Source: Streptococcus parasanguinis (lineage in GTDB: Bacteria; Bacillota; Bacilli; Lactobacillales; Streptococcaceae). From it: 64,000 nt of DNA. Made by a program: the position numbers and the translations under genes. Positions within the stretch are counted from its first letter, which is position 1. Each line of letters opens with the position of its first letter. The DNA lies in assembly GCA_905188195.1 (NCBI GenBank), contig CAJJKY010000003.1, positions 1 through 64,000 on the forward strand, written 5' to 3'. The notes beneath the pieces were generated by a model. The model was not told the DNA's origin. It made no database searches and worked only from the letters and a program-made list of their open reading frames with translations. Shown here one piece after another: positions 55,122 to 64,000 of this stretch.

Positions 55122-56105
55122 CTATCTGTAGAATTCAATTTCATCCACAACTTCGTAGACATCCAAGACCCAATCTTTTGGATTGTGCTTCAAGGATGCT
55201 TGGCAATATTCACACTTGTCGATTGAATCGATCGTCAATGGCGCACCACAGTTCGGACAATGATCACTAACGACTTCTGAATTCTTAATGATCTCTGTCT
55301 GAGCTCCATGTTCACGGAGGAAGACCATGCGGTAAACGGTAAAGAGATCTTTGGTTGGATCCCCTTCGATCACACGCCCCGTTTCATCATTTCGGATGTA
55401 ATCTCTCATCGTCGAAGACAGAATGACTTCAATGCGGTCATTGCCTTCTGGATTTTCGATAAAGTCTTTGATCTTTGAATCTTCCACACGCACGCGCTCT
55501 AGAACATTGGTTGTTTTGGCGCGAATATGCTCCTGCAACTGCGTCAAGTGTTGCTCATAAAGACTGGTACTTTCTAAGTTCCGCACAGAATTCCAATCTT
55601 TTTCTGTCCAGGCAGACTGTAATTGAAGATAGACCAGCTTGACTTGCGACAAGAAGCGGTCTTCATCAAACATTGGATCCAGTTTACGGATACGTCGAAT
55701 CGCTTCATAGTTGTTTTCAATTGGTCGACCGGCCCGCTCTTCGGTTGTCCGTTTTGGACCACTATTTGAAGAGAATGATTCATCACTATCATTAGCCTCT
55801 TTTGCAATATTATAGATAAATCCAATCAATCCAACGATAGCAAAAACTGCCACTACACCACCAGAGTCTGTTCCAGAACTAGAACTGTAGCTACTGGATC
55901 CACCAGACCAGCTGCTGCCACCAGACCAACTACTTCCACCATCGGACCAGCTACTGCCACTATCGGACCAACTGCTACCGCCACCTGAATCAATCAAGCT
56001 ACTGCCACCACTATCTGTATTACCGACACCAGCATGGGCAGAAGGAGCAAATACAAATAGCAGGACTACTAGAAGAATTCCAACTATTACACTTCGTTTT
56101 TTCAT
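55122..56105 (-). CDS. Membrane protein with Tim44-like domain and C-terminal zinc ribbon
   Basis: This 327-residue protein has a signal peptide (residues 1-25, cleavage after SAHA), a Gly/Ser/Trp-rich stretch of about 45 residues built from SSWSDSGSSWSGG-like repeats, one membrane helix (VVAVFAIVGLIGFIYNIA), a Tim44/TIM-barrel-like alpha-beta domain (YEAIRRIRKLDPMFDEDRFLSQVKLVYLQLQSAWTEKDW), and a zinc ribbon CPNCGAPLTIDSIDKCEYCQASL. The partner SPFH gene follows at 8 bp. Function unknown; related Bacillus proteins YdjG/YdjH act in membrane stress. Confidence 0.78.
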   Translation of the reverse strand: MKKRSVIVGILLVVLLFVFAPSAHAGVGNTDSGGSSLIDSGGGSSWSDSGSSWSDGGSSWSGGSSWSGGSSSYSSSSGTDSGGVVAVFAIVGLIGFIYNIAKEANDSDESFSSNSGPKRTTEERAGRPIENNYEAIRRIRKLDPMFDEDRFLSQVKLVYLQLQSAWTEKDWNSVRNLESTSLYEQHLTQLQEHIRAKTTNVLERVRVEDSKIKDFIENPEGNDRIEVILSSTMRDYIRNDETGRVIEGDPTKDLFTVYRMVFLREHGAQTEIIKNSEVVSDHCPNCGAPLTIDSIDKCEYCQASLKHNPKDWVLDVYEVVDEIEFYR

Positions 56106-56161
56106 AGGCCTCTTTTCTTATCTTTGTTTGTTACACAGGGGTTAAGAAAATACTGTCTATT

Positions 56162-57229
56162 TTATAGGACAATCAATTCTTTAGGAGCAAGAGTCAAGAC
56201 TTCACAGCCGGTTTCTGTGATCAAGAGGTCATCTTCGATCCGCACACCAGAGAGGCCTTCGATATAAATACCTGGCTCATCTGTTAAGACCATCCCTGCT
56301 TGAATCGCTTCTTTAGAAGTTTGGCTGAAGTATGGCTCTTCGTGGATATCTAGCCCAATTCCATGACCGATTCCATGAGTAAAGTATTGACCATAGCCGG
56401 CTCTTTCGATCACATCACGTGGGATTTTATCAAAATCACGGAAGCCCAGTCCATCTTTAGCCGCATCAATCAAGGCTTGATTGGCTTTCAAAACGGTTTC
56501 GTAAATTTCTCTTTCCTTGTCGCTGACATGTCCTGCATAGATGGTCCGTGTCATATCGCTGACATAGTGGTCATACAAGCAACCAAAATCAAGGGTCAAG
56601 GCATCTCCTGCTGAAATCACCCGATCACTTGGAGTCGCGTGAGGCATGGCAGAGCGTTCACCAGCTGCTGAGATAATATCAAAAGATACACCAGAAGCTC
56701 CCAACTCCCGCATTCTAAAGTCGAGGAAAGTCGCTGCTTCCAACTCTGTCGTTTTCCCTACCTTGATATAGTCTAAAATATCATGGAAGGCTTGGTCAGA
56801 GATGCTACAAGCTTTTTTAATGGCCGCAATCTCAATTTCATCTTTAATCAAGCGCAATTCCATGACAAAGTTCGCTAGGGATTGAAGGCTGATGCCACTG
56901 AAAACAGAAGCCATACGGGCATGGTAGGCCACCGTCACTTCGTCCTCAAAACCAAGTTCTTTGATTCCAAGGTCCTTAACGATCTCAGCAGCTGCAGTCA
57001 ACTCATCGCGGGTTTCCACAATCTCTACAAAGGGGAAACAAGTCGCATGGGCATGGATGGTGTAGCGCGAATCTGTAAAGAGGACCACGCGTTCTTCTGT
57101 CACCAAAGCGGTCCCGTTTGAACCCCAGAAATTGGTCAAATAATAAACATTTTTCAAATTGTTAATCAATACCGCTTTGAGGTTTTGAGCTTTCATTTTG
57201 TTCCTTAAGTTGCTGATCCGTTGATTCAT
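56162..57229 (-). CDS. pepP: Xaa-Pro aminopeptidase/dipeptidase (M24B)
   Basis: This 355-residue metallopeptidase has an N-terminal creatinase-like domain ([24 protein letters not shown]) and a pita-bread catalytic domain with metal ligands in [22 protein letters not shown] (two Asp), [15 protein letters not shown] (His) and [19 protein letters not shown] (two Glu). It removes residues preceding proline. Its start overlaps the uvrA stop by 4 bp. Confidence 0.92.
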   Translation of the reverse strand: MNQRISNLRNKMKAQNLKAVLINNLKNVYYLTNFWGSNGTALVTEERVVLFTDSRYTIHAHATCFPFVEIVETRDELTAAAEIVKDLGIKELGFEDEVTVAYHARMASVFSGISLQSLANFVMELRLIKDEIEIAAIKKACSISDQAFHDILDYIKVGKTTELEAATFLDFRMRELGASGVSFDIISAAGERSAMPHATPSDRVISAGDALTLDFGCLYDHYVSDMTRTIYAGHVSDKEREIYETVLKANQALIDAAKDGLGFRDFDKIPRDVIERAGYGQYFTHGIGHGIGLDIHEEPYFSQTSKEAIQAGMVLTDEPGIYIEGLSGVRIEDDLLITETGCEVLTLAPKELIVL

Positions 57230-60051
57230 TGTAATTTTCCTTTCAAATATTGTCCTGTGTAGCTAGCAGGATTTTCTGCTACTTCTTCTGGTGTTCCGGT
57301 CGCAATAATGGTTCCACCACCGACACCACCTTCTGGTCCTAAATCGATGATATGGTCTGCTGTCTTAATAACATCTAAATTGTGCTCAATCACAAGGACT
57401 GTATTGCCATCATCCACAAACCGCTCTAAGACTTTGATCAAGCGAGAAATATCTTCGGTATGGAGTCCGGTCGTTGGTTCATCCAAGATATAGAAGGATT
57501 TTCCTGTAGAGCGCTTGTGCAATTCAGAAGCCAACTTCATCCGCTGCGCTTCCCCACCTGAAAGGGTGGTCGCTGGTTGCCCCAGCGTTACATAGCCCAA
57601 GCCCACATCTTGGATGGTCTTGAGTTTGCGTTCAATTTTTGGAATGTGTTTGAAGAATTCGACCGCCTTATTGACTGTCATATCCAGTACTTCTGCGATA
57701 TTTTTTTCCTTGTAGTGGACTTCGAGGGTCTCACTATTGTAGCGACGTCCATGGCAGACCTCACAAGGAACAAAGACATCTGGCAAAAAGTGCATTTCAA
57801 TTTTTATGATGCCATCTCCTGAGCAGGCTTCACAACGCCCACCCTTGACATTGAAACTAAAGCGACCTTTCTTATAGCCCCGAATTTTGGCTTCATTGGT
57901 CTGAGCAAAGAGATCTCGAATGTCATCGAAGACGCCTGTATAAGTTGCAGGATTGGAACGAGGAGTCCGACCAATCGGGCTTTGATCAATGTCAATCAAG
58001 CGATCGATATGCTCAATCCCCTGAATGGTCTTGTATTTTCCTGGTTTTTCCGAATTACGGTTGAGCTTTTGAGCGATGGCTTTTTTCAAGATGCCATTGA
58101 TCAAGGTCGATTTTCCAGAACCGGAAACTCCAGTGACTGCGATAAATTTGCCCAGAGGAAAACGCGCTGTAATATCTTGTAAGTTGTTCTCACTGGCCCC
58201 TGTAATTTCAATAGAGCGACCATTTCCTGAACGGCGATCTGTTGGAACCGGAATCTTGCGCTTGCCGGACAAATATTGGCCGGTAATGGATTTACTATTA
58301 CGAGCCACCTGTTTTGGAGTTCCCGCAGCAACGATCTCTCCCCCAAAGACACCCGCACCTGGTCCGACATCGATCAGGTAGTCTGCCTCTCTCATGGTAT
58401 CTTCGTCGTGTTCGACGACGATCAAGGTATTGCCTAAATCACGCATCTTTTTGAGACTGGCAATCAGGCGGTCATTGTCCCGCTGGTGGAGGCCGATCGA
58501 CGGCTCATCCAAGATATAAAGGACTCCAGAGAGGTTGGAACCGATCTGGGTTGCCAAGCGAATGCGCTGACTCTCTCCTCCTGACAAGGTCCCAGCTGAT
58601 CGAGACAAGGTCAAGTAGTTGAGGCCTACATTGTTTAAGAAGGTTAAGCGATCCTTAATCTCTTTTAGGATCGGTCTTGCAATCGTGGCTTCATTGTCTG
58701 TTAAGACCAACTGATCCACAGCTTTTAAGTGGTCCGCAATCGATAGATCTGACACTTTCCCGATATGCATGCCTTTCTCCCCACCAACACGAACAGAAAG
58801 AGCCTGGTCATTGAGACGGTAGCCATGGCAAGTCGCACAGGTCAATTCGTTCATATAAGAGCGCATTTGGTTGCGGGTGAAATCACTATTGGTCTCACGG
58901 AAACGGCGGTGAATATTGGTGACGACTCCTTCAAAGGGAATGTCGATATCTCGAACCCCACCAAACTCATTTTCATAGTGGAAGTGGAATTCCTTGCCAT
59001 TTGAACCATAGAGAACCAAATCCTTTTCTTCTTGAGAAAGATCTGAGAAAGGCTGATCCATATCAATATCAAAATGGATCATGGCCTGCTCCAACATCTG
59101 AGGATAGTAGTTGGAAGAGATCGGATTCCAAGGAGCAAGGGCTCCTTCGCGAAGGCTTAAGCGATCATCTGGCACCACCAAATCTAAGTCCACCTCCAGC
59201 TTAATGCCTAGCCCATCACAGTCTGGACAGGAGCCGAAAGGCGCATTGAAAGAAAAGAGACGGGGCTCTAATTCAGGAACGGTAAAGCCACATACTGGAC
59301 AAGCATAATGCTCCGAAAAGAGCAGTTCCTTACCATCCATGGTATCAATGACCACATAGCCATCCGCAATCCGAAGAGCTGCCTCAATCGAATCAAAGAG
59401 CCGTGAGCGGATCCCCTCCTTGATCACGATCCGGTCCACAACGACTTCAATCGTGTGTTGTTTGCTTTTAGACAGTTCTGGGACCTCTGTCACATCATAG
59501 ATCTCACCGTCAACTCGAACCCGAACATAGCCGTCTTTTTGGACTTTTTCAATGATATTCTTGTGCTGGCCTTTTTTCTTGCGAATAATAGGAGCTAGAA
59601 TTTGCAGGCGTTGGCGCTCTGGTAATTCTAAGACTTGATCGACAATTTGCTCAACCGAAGAAGCGGTAATCGCTCCATGCCCATTGATACAATAAGGCGT
59701 CCCTACACGCGCATAGAGCAAGCGCAGGTAGTCATTGATCTCTGTTGCCGTCCCCACTGTAGAACGGGGGTTTTTACTGGTCGTTTTTTGGTCGATGGAA
59801 ATGGCTGGACTCAAGCCGTCAATGGAGTCCACATCTGGTTTTTCCATATTTCCCAAGAACTGACGGGCATAGGCCGATAAGCTCTCCACGTAGCGGCGCT
59901 GACCTTCTGCATAGAGGGTATCAAAGGCCAGACTGGACTTTCCAGAACCAGACAACCCCGTCACCACGACTAATTTGTCCCGTGGAATTTCCACGTCTAT
60001 ATTTTTTAAATTATGGGCGCGTGCCCCATGAATGACAATTTTATCTTGCAT
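57226..60051 (-). CDS. uvrA: Excinuclease ABC subunit A
   Basis: This 941-residue protein has two ABC ATPase halves ([36 protein letters not shown], and [15 protein letters not shown]), signature [12 protein letters not shown] and [12 protein letters not shown], and zinc fingers CPVCGF..CPDCDG and [14 protein letters not shown]. It recognises bulky DNA damage. An extended -10 (TGTTATAAT, TATAAT at 60085-60090 on the minus strand) lies 34 bp upstream. pepP follows by overlap. Confidence 0.98.
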   Translation of the reverse strand: MQDKIVIHGARAHNLKNIDVEIPRDKLVVVTGLSGSGKSSLAFDTLYAEGQRRYVESLSAYARQFLGNMEKPDVDSIDGLSPAISIDQKTTSKNPRSTVGTATEINDYLRLLYARVGTPYCINGHGAITASSVEQIVDQVLELPERQRLQILAPIIRKKKGQHKNIIEKVQKDGYVRVRVDGEIYDVTEVPELSKSKQHTIEVVVDRIVIKEGIRSRLFDSIEAALRIADGYVVIDTMDGKELLFSEHYACPVCGFTVPELEPRLFSFNAPFGSCPDCDGLGIKLEVDLDLVVPDDRLSLREGALAPWNPISSNYYPQMLEQAMIHFDIDMDQPFSDLSQEEKDLVLYGSNGKEFHFHYENEFGGVRDIDIPFEGVVTNIHRRFRETNSDFTRNQMRSYMNELTCATCHGYRLNDQALSVRVGGEKGMHIGKVSDLSIADHLKAVDQLVLTDNEATIARPILKEIKDRLTFLNNVGLNYLTLSRSAGTLSGGESQRIRLATQIGSNLSGVLYILDEPSIGLHQRDNDRLIASLKKMRDLGNTLIVVEHDEDTMREADYLIDVGPGAGVFGGEIVAAGTPKQVARNSKSITGQYLSGKRKIPVPTDRRSGNGRSIEITGASENNLQDITARFPLGKFIAVTGVSGSGKSTLINGILKKAIAQKLNRNSEKPGKYKTIQGIEHIDRLIDIDQSPIGRTPRSNPATYTGVFDDIRDLFAQTNEAKIRGYKKGRFSFNVKGGRCEACSGDGIIKIEMHFLPDVFVPCEVCHGRRYNSETLEVHYKEKNIAEVLDMTVNKAVEFFKHIPKIERKLKTIQDVGLGYVTLGQPATTLSGGEAQRMKLASELHKRSTGKSFYILDEPTTGLHTEDISRLIKVLERFVDDGNTVLVIEHNLDVIKTADHIIDLGPEGGVGGGTIIATGTPEEVAENPASYTGQYLKGKLQ

Positions 60052-60132
60052 GTTCTTACTCTAATCACCTTTTTGTTAACCTCCATTATAACAAATTTTT
60101 TAGTATTCTTTTATCCAAAACCGTCCTTTTTC

Positions 60133-60141
60133 TGATATAAT
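60133..60141 (+). promoter_or_regulatory. Extended -10 promoter of corA
   Basis: TGATATAAT is an extended -10 with TATAAT at 60136-60141, about 30 bp before the corA ATG. It is back to back with the uvrA promoter. Confidence 0.6.
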
Positions 60142-60172
60142 GTTAAGGTGTAAAAAAACAAGGGGAGGCACC

Positions 60173-61117
60173 ATGAAACAGGTCTTTTTATCGACAACGA
60201 CTGAATTTAAAGAAATAGAGACGCTGGAACCCGGTAGCTGGATCAACCTTGTTAACCCTTCTCAAAGTGAATCGATGGAAATCGCCTCTGCTTTTAATAT
60301 CGATATTGCAGACTTACGGGCACCACTCGATGCGGAAGAAATGTCCCGTATGACCATCGAAGATGAGTATACCTTGATTATCGTAGACGTTCCCATCAAG
60401 GAAGAGCGGAACAATCAGACCTACTATGTCACCATCCCTTTGGGAATCATCCTAACAGAAGAGGCTATTATCACGACTTGCTTGGAGAAATTGCCACTTC
60501 TCGATATCTTTATCAACCGACGCTTGCGGAATTTCTATACCTTTATGCGGTCGCGCTTTATCTTTCAGATCCTCTATCGCAACGCTGAACTCTACTTGTC
60601 TGCGCTTCGTACCTTGGATCGCAAAAGCGAGCAGATTGAAAGTCAATTGCACAAATCAACGCGTAATGAAGAGCTGATTGAGTTGATGGAGCTGGAGAAA
60701 ACCATCGTCTACTTTAAGGCCTCTCTAAAAACCAATGAGCGCGTGATCAAGAAATTGACCAGTGCCACTAGTAACATCAAGAAATACCTAGAAGACGAGG
60801 ATCTGTTGGAAGATACCTTGATCGAAACCCAGCAGGCCATCGAGATGGCAGATATTTATGGAAATATCCTGCACTCCATGACCGATACCTTCGCATCGAT
60901 CATCTCCAACAACCAGAACAACATCATGAAGACCCTGGCCCTCGTCACCATTGTCATGTCCATTCCGACCATGATCTTTTCGGCCTACGGGATGAACTTC
61001 AAGGACAATGAGCTTCCGCTCAATGGCGAACCCCATGCCTTCTGGCTGATTATTTTCATCGCCTTTGCCCTGACCGGGTCTCTCGTCGTCTACCTCATCC
61101 ATAAAAAATGGTTCTAA
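60173..61117 (+). CDS. corA: CorA family magnesium transporter
   Basis: This protein of 314 residues has a cytoplasmic N-terminal domain, a long helical stalk (ESQLHKSTRNEELIELMELEKTIVYFKASL), and two C-terminal helices with the GMN signature in FSAYGMNF after MSIPTMIF. It is a homopentameric divalent cation channel. The ATG at 60173 is chosen because GGGGAGG lies before it. The DUF1129 gene follows at 28 bp, probably in one transcript. Confidence 0.92.
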   Translation: MKQVFLSTTTEFKEIETLEPGSWINLVNPSQSESMEIASAFNIDIADLRAPLDAEEMSRMTIEDEYTLIIVDVPIKEERNNQTYYVTIPLGIILTEEAIITTCLEKLPLLDIFINRRLRNFYTFMRSRFIFQILYRNAELYLSALRTLDRKSEQIESQLHKSTRNEELIELMELEKTIVYFKASLKTNERVIKKLTSATSNIKKYLEDEDLLEDTLIETQQAIEMADIYGNILHSMTDTFASIISNNQNNIMKTLALVTIVMSIPTMIFSAYGMNFKDNELPLNGEPHAFWLIIFIAFALTGSLVVYLIHKKWF

Positions 61118-61145
61118 CACCTACTAATAACACTAAGGAGTATTT

Positions 61146-61823
61146 ATGTCTCAATTTGATTTAACTCAATTAAGTAAAAAAAATCAAGAATTCGTTCGCA
61201 TCGCCAAACACCAATTGCTTGAAAACGGGAAGACTGAGGAAGAAGCAGAAAGCCTCATCCAAGAAATTCTTCCAGCTATCCATGAAAACCAAGGAAAAGG
61301 AATTCCGGCACGGACCCTTTTTGGAGCTCCAACTGTATGGGCGAACTCTTTCAGCGAGAAAGAACGCTATGAAAAAGAGCATCCGAAATTAAACGATGCT
61401 CCCTCTCTCATGATTTTGGATTCCTTCCTCTTTATCTTTGGTGTTTTTGCTGCGATTAGCGCCTTTATGAACTTGGTTGCACCTCGTCGTACAGGCTATG
61501 GTTTGATCACCTTGATCCTTGGAAGTTTGACAGGGGCTTTGCTCTTGTATCTCATGTACTACTTCTTCTATCAGTATATGGATGGCACCAAAGATCGTAG
61601 CGAACGTCCTTCTCTCTGGAAATCCATGCCGATTCTTGTTGGAGTCATGTTCCTTTGGGTTATTGTCTTGTCCTTTACTTCCTTACTCCCACAGGTTCTC
61701 AACCCAACTATTCCAGATGTCCTCGCCATCGTTTTAGGTGCTTTAGCGCTTGTCCTTCGCTTCTACCTCAAGAAACGCTTTAATATTAAAAGTTCGAGCA
61801 CAGCACCCGCAACTCGACGCTAA
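61146..61823 (+). CDS. DUF1129 family membrane protein
   Basis: This 225-residue protein has an N-terminal helical cytoplasmic part (LSKKNQEFVRIAKHQLLENGKTEEEAESLIQEILPAIHENQGKG) followed by four membrane helices and a basic tail (RFYLKKRFNIKSSSTAPATRR). These match DUF1129. It is often found next to corA in streptococci. Function unknown. Confidence 0.85.
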   Translation: MSQFDLTQLSKKNQEFVRIAKHQLLENGKTEEEAESLIQEILPAIHENQGKGIPARTLFGAPTVWANSFSEKERYEKEHPKLNDAPSLMILDSFLFIFGVFAAISAFMNLVAPRRTGYGLITLILGSLTGALLLYLMYYFFYQYMDGTKDRSERPSLWKSMPILVGVMFLWVIVLSFTSLLPQVLNPTIPDVLAIVLGALALVLRFYLKKRFNIKSSSTAPATRR

Positions 61824-61825
61824 AA

Positions 61826-61856
61826 AGAAACGGATGAAGTTTTCATCCGTTTTTGT
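61826..61856. terminator. Bidirectional terminator between DUF1129 and the GNAT gene
   Basis: AAACGGATGAA and TTCATCCGTTT form a perfect 11-bp stem with a three-base loop, then TTG-TTTT. Confidence 0.9.
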
Positions 61857-61857
61857 T

Positions 61858-62379
61858 TTACTGCATGTTCTTGTTCAATCTTTTTGAAAAATAGAGGACT
61901 AAGTCATCATTGTTTTCACAAGAACTGTAAGGGTCCAAGGGCTGATCCCTAAACCAAACTCCAGTTCCATCTGGGATATAGTCCCGTTTGACATACAGTC
62001 TTTGAGCTGGGCCATAACCCGAGTGTAAACCAACCCCTAAAGTAACAATCTCTGATAGTAGCCGGACTCTTTTTTCCGCCTCTTCTAAGAGTTGATTCCC
62101 AATTCCTCGATTTCTAAATGGCTCAAAAACATTAAAATCAGATAGTTCAGGATAGACTCCTACGAAAGGGCCGTGCATGGCATAAGTCAATATAGTGATA
62201 TAACCCGCCACAAATCCATCTGACTCAGCTACTAATACGTCTCTCTTTCCGTTCTCCTGATCCTGAAAATAGCTAGTCAAGATATCCTCTCTACCTGGCC
62301 ACCCTTGGTGGATAAAGGCTTGAGAGATGTGCTCAATATCTGCCTTTATCATCCTCCTGATGATTACACCTTCCTTCAT
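61858..62379 (-). CDS. GNAT-family N-acetyltransferase
   Basis: This 173-residue protein shows GNAT motif A FEPFRNRGIGNQLLEEAEKRV and the C-terminal RLYVKRDYIPDGTGVWFRDQPLDPYSSCENNDDLVLYFSKRL. The pattern resembles aminoglycoside- or tRNA-type acetyltransferases, but the substrate is unclear. A TATAAT near 62413 on the minus strand may be its own promoter. Confidence 0.85.
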   Translation of the reverse strand: MKEGVIIRRMIKADIEHISQAFIHQGWPGREDILTSYFQDQENGKRDVLVAESDGFVAGYITILTYAMHGPFVGVYPELSDFNVFEPFRNRGIGNQLLEEAEKRVRLLSEIVTLGVGLHSGYGPAQRLYVKRDYIPDGTGVWFRDQPLDPYSSCENNDDLVLYFSKRLNKNMQ

Positions 62380-62492
62380 GTTGCGCTCCTTGATACCTTT
62401 CTCTTCATCATTATAGCATAATTAGAGCTTGGGAAAGGTCAAAGAGCTTCACACGGACCTAACTCACTATCACATTTCTATGCTCGCAAAAA

Positions 62493-62510
62493 AAGACCCG
62501 TTAGGGTCTT
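62493..62510. terminator. Hairpin AAGACCC/GGGTCTT
   Basis: A 7-bp stem with a four-base loop, nearly identical to the terminator 70 bp away (62563-62584). It may be a second, backup terminator of the rpsF operon. Confidence 0.6.
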
Positions 62511-62562
62511 ACTCGCTTTTTTATTTTCAAGCTCGTGAAAAAGAGGTCCACTGGACCTGAAA

Positions 62563-62584
62563 AAAAGACCCGTAAGGGTCTTTT
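62563..62584 (-). terminator. Terminator of rpsF-ssb-rpsR
   Basis: AAAAGACCC (62563-62571) pairs with GGGTCTTTT (62576-62584), loop GTAA. On the minus strand TTTTTTT follows. Confidence 0.88.
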
Positions 62585-62586
62585 CT

Positions 62587-62826
62587 TTAATCTTCGTTTA
62601 CGAAAGGCATCAAAGCCATTACGCGAGCGCGTTTGATAGCTGTTGTTACTTTACGTTGGTTCTTCGCTGAAGTTCCAGTTACACGACGAGGAAGGATTTT
62701 CCCACGTTCTGAAACGAAACGGCTAAGAAGCTCAGTATCTTTGTAATCGACATATTCGATTTTGTTTGCTGCGATGTAATCAACTTTTTTACGGCGTTTG
62801 AATCCGCCACGACGTTGTTGAGCCAT
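62587..62826 (-). CDS. rpsR: 30S ribosomal protein S18
   Basis: This 79-residue protein has [64 protein letters not shown], the S18 pattern. It binds S6 on the 30S platform. It is the third gene of rpsF-ssb-rpsR, 41 bp after ssb. Confidence 0.98.
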   Translation of the reverse strand: MAQQRRGGFKRRKKVDYIAANKIEYVDYKDTELLSRFVSERGKILPRRVTGTSAKNQRKVTTAIKRARVMALMPFVNED

Positions 62827-62867
62827 GTTTAATTCTCCTTTATAGTTTTAATTCGTTAAACCCATTC

Positions 62868-63365
62868 TTAGAATGGAAGATCGTCGTCTGAGATGTCCAT
62901 TGGATTAGCTCCAAATGGATTTTCTTCACGACCAAAGTTTGGCGCTGCATTGCTTGGTTCAGATCCACCAAAGCTTGGGGTTGCATTTCCAGCAAAACCA
63001 CCGTTGCCTGATGAATAGCCACCACCTGCATGCCCTTCGCGTGCTGCACGGCTTTCCAATAGTTGGAAGCTGTCTGCTACGACTTCAGTGACATAAACAC
63101 GTTGACCTTGCTGGTTTTCGTAATTACGTGTTTGAATGCGACCGGTAATCCCAATCAAAGCACCTTTCTTAGCCCAGTTGGCTAAGTTTTCTGCTTGCTG
63201 ACGCCAGATCACACAGTTGATGAAATCGGCTTCGCGCTCTCCATTTTGACTCTTGAAGTTGCGGTTGACAGCTAGGCTGAAAGTAGCAACTGCTTGATTG
63301 CTTGGAGTGTAGCGAAGTTCAGCATCACGGGTCATACGACCGACAAGTACAACATTGTTAATCAT
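62868..63365 (-). CDS. ssb: Single-stranded DNA-binding protein
   Basis: This 165-residue protein has an OB fold ([69 protein letters not shown]), a Gly/Asn/Phe-rich linker, and the acidic tip DISDDDLPF. It is the housekeeping SSB. It lies between rpsF and rpsR, 20 bp after rpsF. Confidence 0.97.
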   Translation of the reverse strand: MINNVVLVGRMTRDAELRYTPSNQAVATFSLAVNRNFKSQNGEREADFINCVIWRQQAENLANWAKKGALIGITGRIQTRNYENQQGQRVYVTEVVADSFQLLESRAAREGHAGGGYSSGNGGFAGNATPSFGGSEPSNAAPNFGREENPFGANPMDISDDDLPF

Positions 63366-63385
63366 AAGTCACCTCTGATGATTTC

Positions 63386-63676
63386 TTACGCGTCAACTTT
63401 TACGATCATGTGACGAAGAATGTCACCGTTGATTTTTGAAAGACGGTCGAACTCGTTAAGAGCTACAGCGTCGTTCGCTTCAACGTTTACGATGTGGTAA
63501 AGTCCTTCACGGAAATCTTGGATTTCGTATGCAAGACGACGTTTTTCCCAATCTTTTGATTCAACAACAGTTGCACCGTTGTCAGTCAAGATAGAATCGA
63601 AACGTGCTACCAAAGCGTTTTTAGCTTCTTCTTCAATGTTTGGACGAATAATATAAAGAATTTCGTATTTAGCCAT
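63386..63676 (-). CDS. rpsF: 30S ribosomal protein S6
   Basis: This protein of 96 residues begins [23 protein letters not shown] and has the [35 protein letters not shown] end of S6. The ATG at 63676 has GGAGGAAC upstream. The leader contains two hairpins, which may bind the S6:S18 complex for autoregulation. Confidence 0.97.
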   Translation of the reverse strand: MAKYEILYIIRPNIEEEAKNALVARFDSILTDNGATVVESKDWEKRRLAYEIQDFREGLYHIVNVEANDAVALNEFDRLSKINGDILRHMIVKVDA

Positions 63677-63704
63677 TGATAATGTTCCTCCTTTTGGACT
63701 AATG

Positions 63705-63743
63705 ACCCCCTGTCTTTGCAAGGGGTAAGTGAGGTTTACTCAC
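63705..63743 (-). promoter_or_regulatory. Structured rpsF leader (two hairpins)
   Basis: ACCCC/GGGGT (63705-63726) and GTGAG/CTCAC (63729-63743) lie in the rpsF 5' leader between the promoter and the ribosome-binding site. S6:S18-binding leaders are known upstream of rpsF in many bacteria. I cannot confirm the conserved bulge here. Confidence 0.5.
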
Positions 63744-63751
63744 AAGAAACT

Positions 63752-63780
63752 ATTATACCAGACTTTTCGAACAAAGGCAA
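63752..63780 (-). promoter_or_regulatory. rpsF operon promoter
   Basis: On the minus strand: -35 TTGCCT (63775-63780), 17-bp spacer, consensus -10 TATAAT (63752-63757). Confidence 0.8.
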
Positions 63781-63903
63781 GAATTATCTTTAGGATTTGA
63801 AAAATGATTCTGGACGTCCCCTTCGATAGGAAAGAAACATCCCAAAAAAATGACATTTTATAGTAGAAACCCCTCCCCTTCTTTCTCCTCTTTCCTTAAA
63901 GAA

Positions 63904-63917
63904 AACTGATATCAGTT
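63904..63917. promoter_or_regulatory. 14-bp perfect palindrome upstream of the last gene
   Basis: AACTGATATCAGTT is a perfect palindrome, about 20 bp upstream of a -10-like TATACT (63937-63942). It is a candidate operator for the gene starting at 63977. Confidence 0.45.
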
Positions 63918-63976
63918 AGCTTTAAGCTTGAGTCTTTATACTAGCTACAACAAATCTCAAGAAACGAGGAACGATT

Positions 63977-64000
63977 ATGAATTATCTTATCATCCCCGCC
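63977..64000 (+). CDS. Start of a truncated gene
   Basis: An ATG at 63977 follows GAGGA at a suitable distance, and the eight codons MNYLIIPA run to the window edge. Nothing can be said of its product; the first residues would suit a GT2 glycosyltransferase but also many other families. Confidence 0.45.

Overview
The window is chromosomal DNA of a low-GC Firmicute, almost certainly a Streptococcus of the mitis/sanguinis/parasanguinis type. Signs of this are the gene orders gatC-gatA-gatB, secA-DAHP synthase-acpS-alr-recG, efp-asp23-nusB and rpsF-ssb-rpsR, a complete pneumococcal-type BOX element, and streptococcal regulatory motifs (a MET-box, a CysR-type box, a CodY box and CcpA/ScrR sites). 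Most genes lie on the minus strand. I see no rRNA, tRNA, CRISPR array, transposase or prophage gene.

Layout. 1-8.4 kb: a sulfur amino acid locus read leftward: M20 amidohydrolase, cystine-type binding lipoprotein, MetQ, M20 peptidase, MetN, MetI, an MptD-type ECF S-component, a SAM hydrolase (DUF62) and a UPF0397 ECF S-component. A perfect 17-bp MET-box sits at about -67 of the first gene and a TGATA-N9-TATCA site before the second. 8.4-15.6 kb: a lipoprotein, an EamA permease, a CcpA-controlled butanediol dehydrogenase, a small membrane protein and gatCAB. 15.6-20.6 kb: a self-contained four-gene glycosyltransferase operon (GT8 fusion, GT2, GtfB-like, GtfA-like) of the serine-rich-adhesin O-glycosylation type, with no adhesin or SecA2 genes nearby. 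20.6-27.3 kb: nicotinamidase, codY, aminotransferase, universal stress protein, a HAD fusion protein, asparaginase and a 500-bp repeat-rich non-coding stretch.

27.3-36.9 kb: recG, alr, acpS, DAHP synthase, secA and a KimA-type potassium importer. 36.9-46.5 kb: a MerR regulator behind a 19-bp-spacer promoter and a BOX leader, manA, queG, an acetyltransferase, a PAP2 phosphatase, an RcrRPQ-like MarR/ABC-exporter operon with two visible operators, and a peptide-deformylase-like protein. 46.5-52.4 kb: the sucrose locus scrK, scrA, scrB, scrR with its operators. 52.4-64 kb: nusB, asp23, efp, an SPFH/zinc-ribbon pair, pepP, uvrA, corA, a DUF1129 protein, an acetyltransferase, rpsR, ssb, rpsF and the first eight codons of a further gene.

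The least explained items are the integrated methionine/SAM locus, the orphan glycosylation module, a dispersed ~170-bp three-hairpin repeat (four copies), a 151-bp inverted-repeat element and a repeated AAGATACAAAGGGCG motif. Functions are assigned from recognised motifs, not from database searches.
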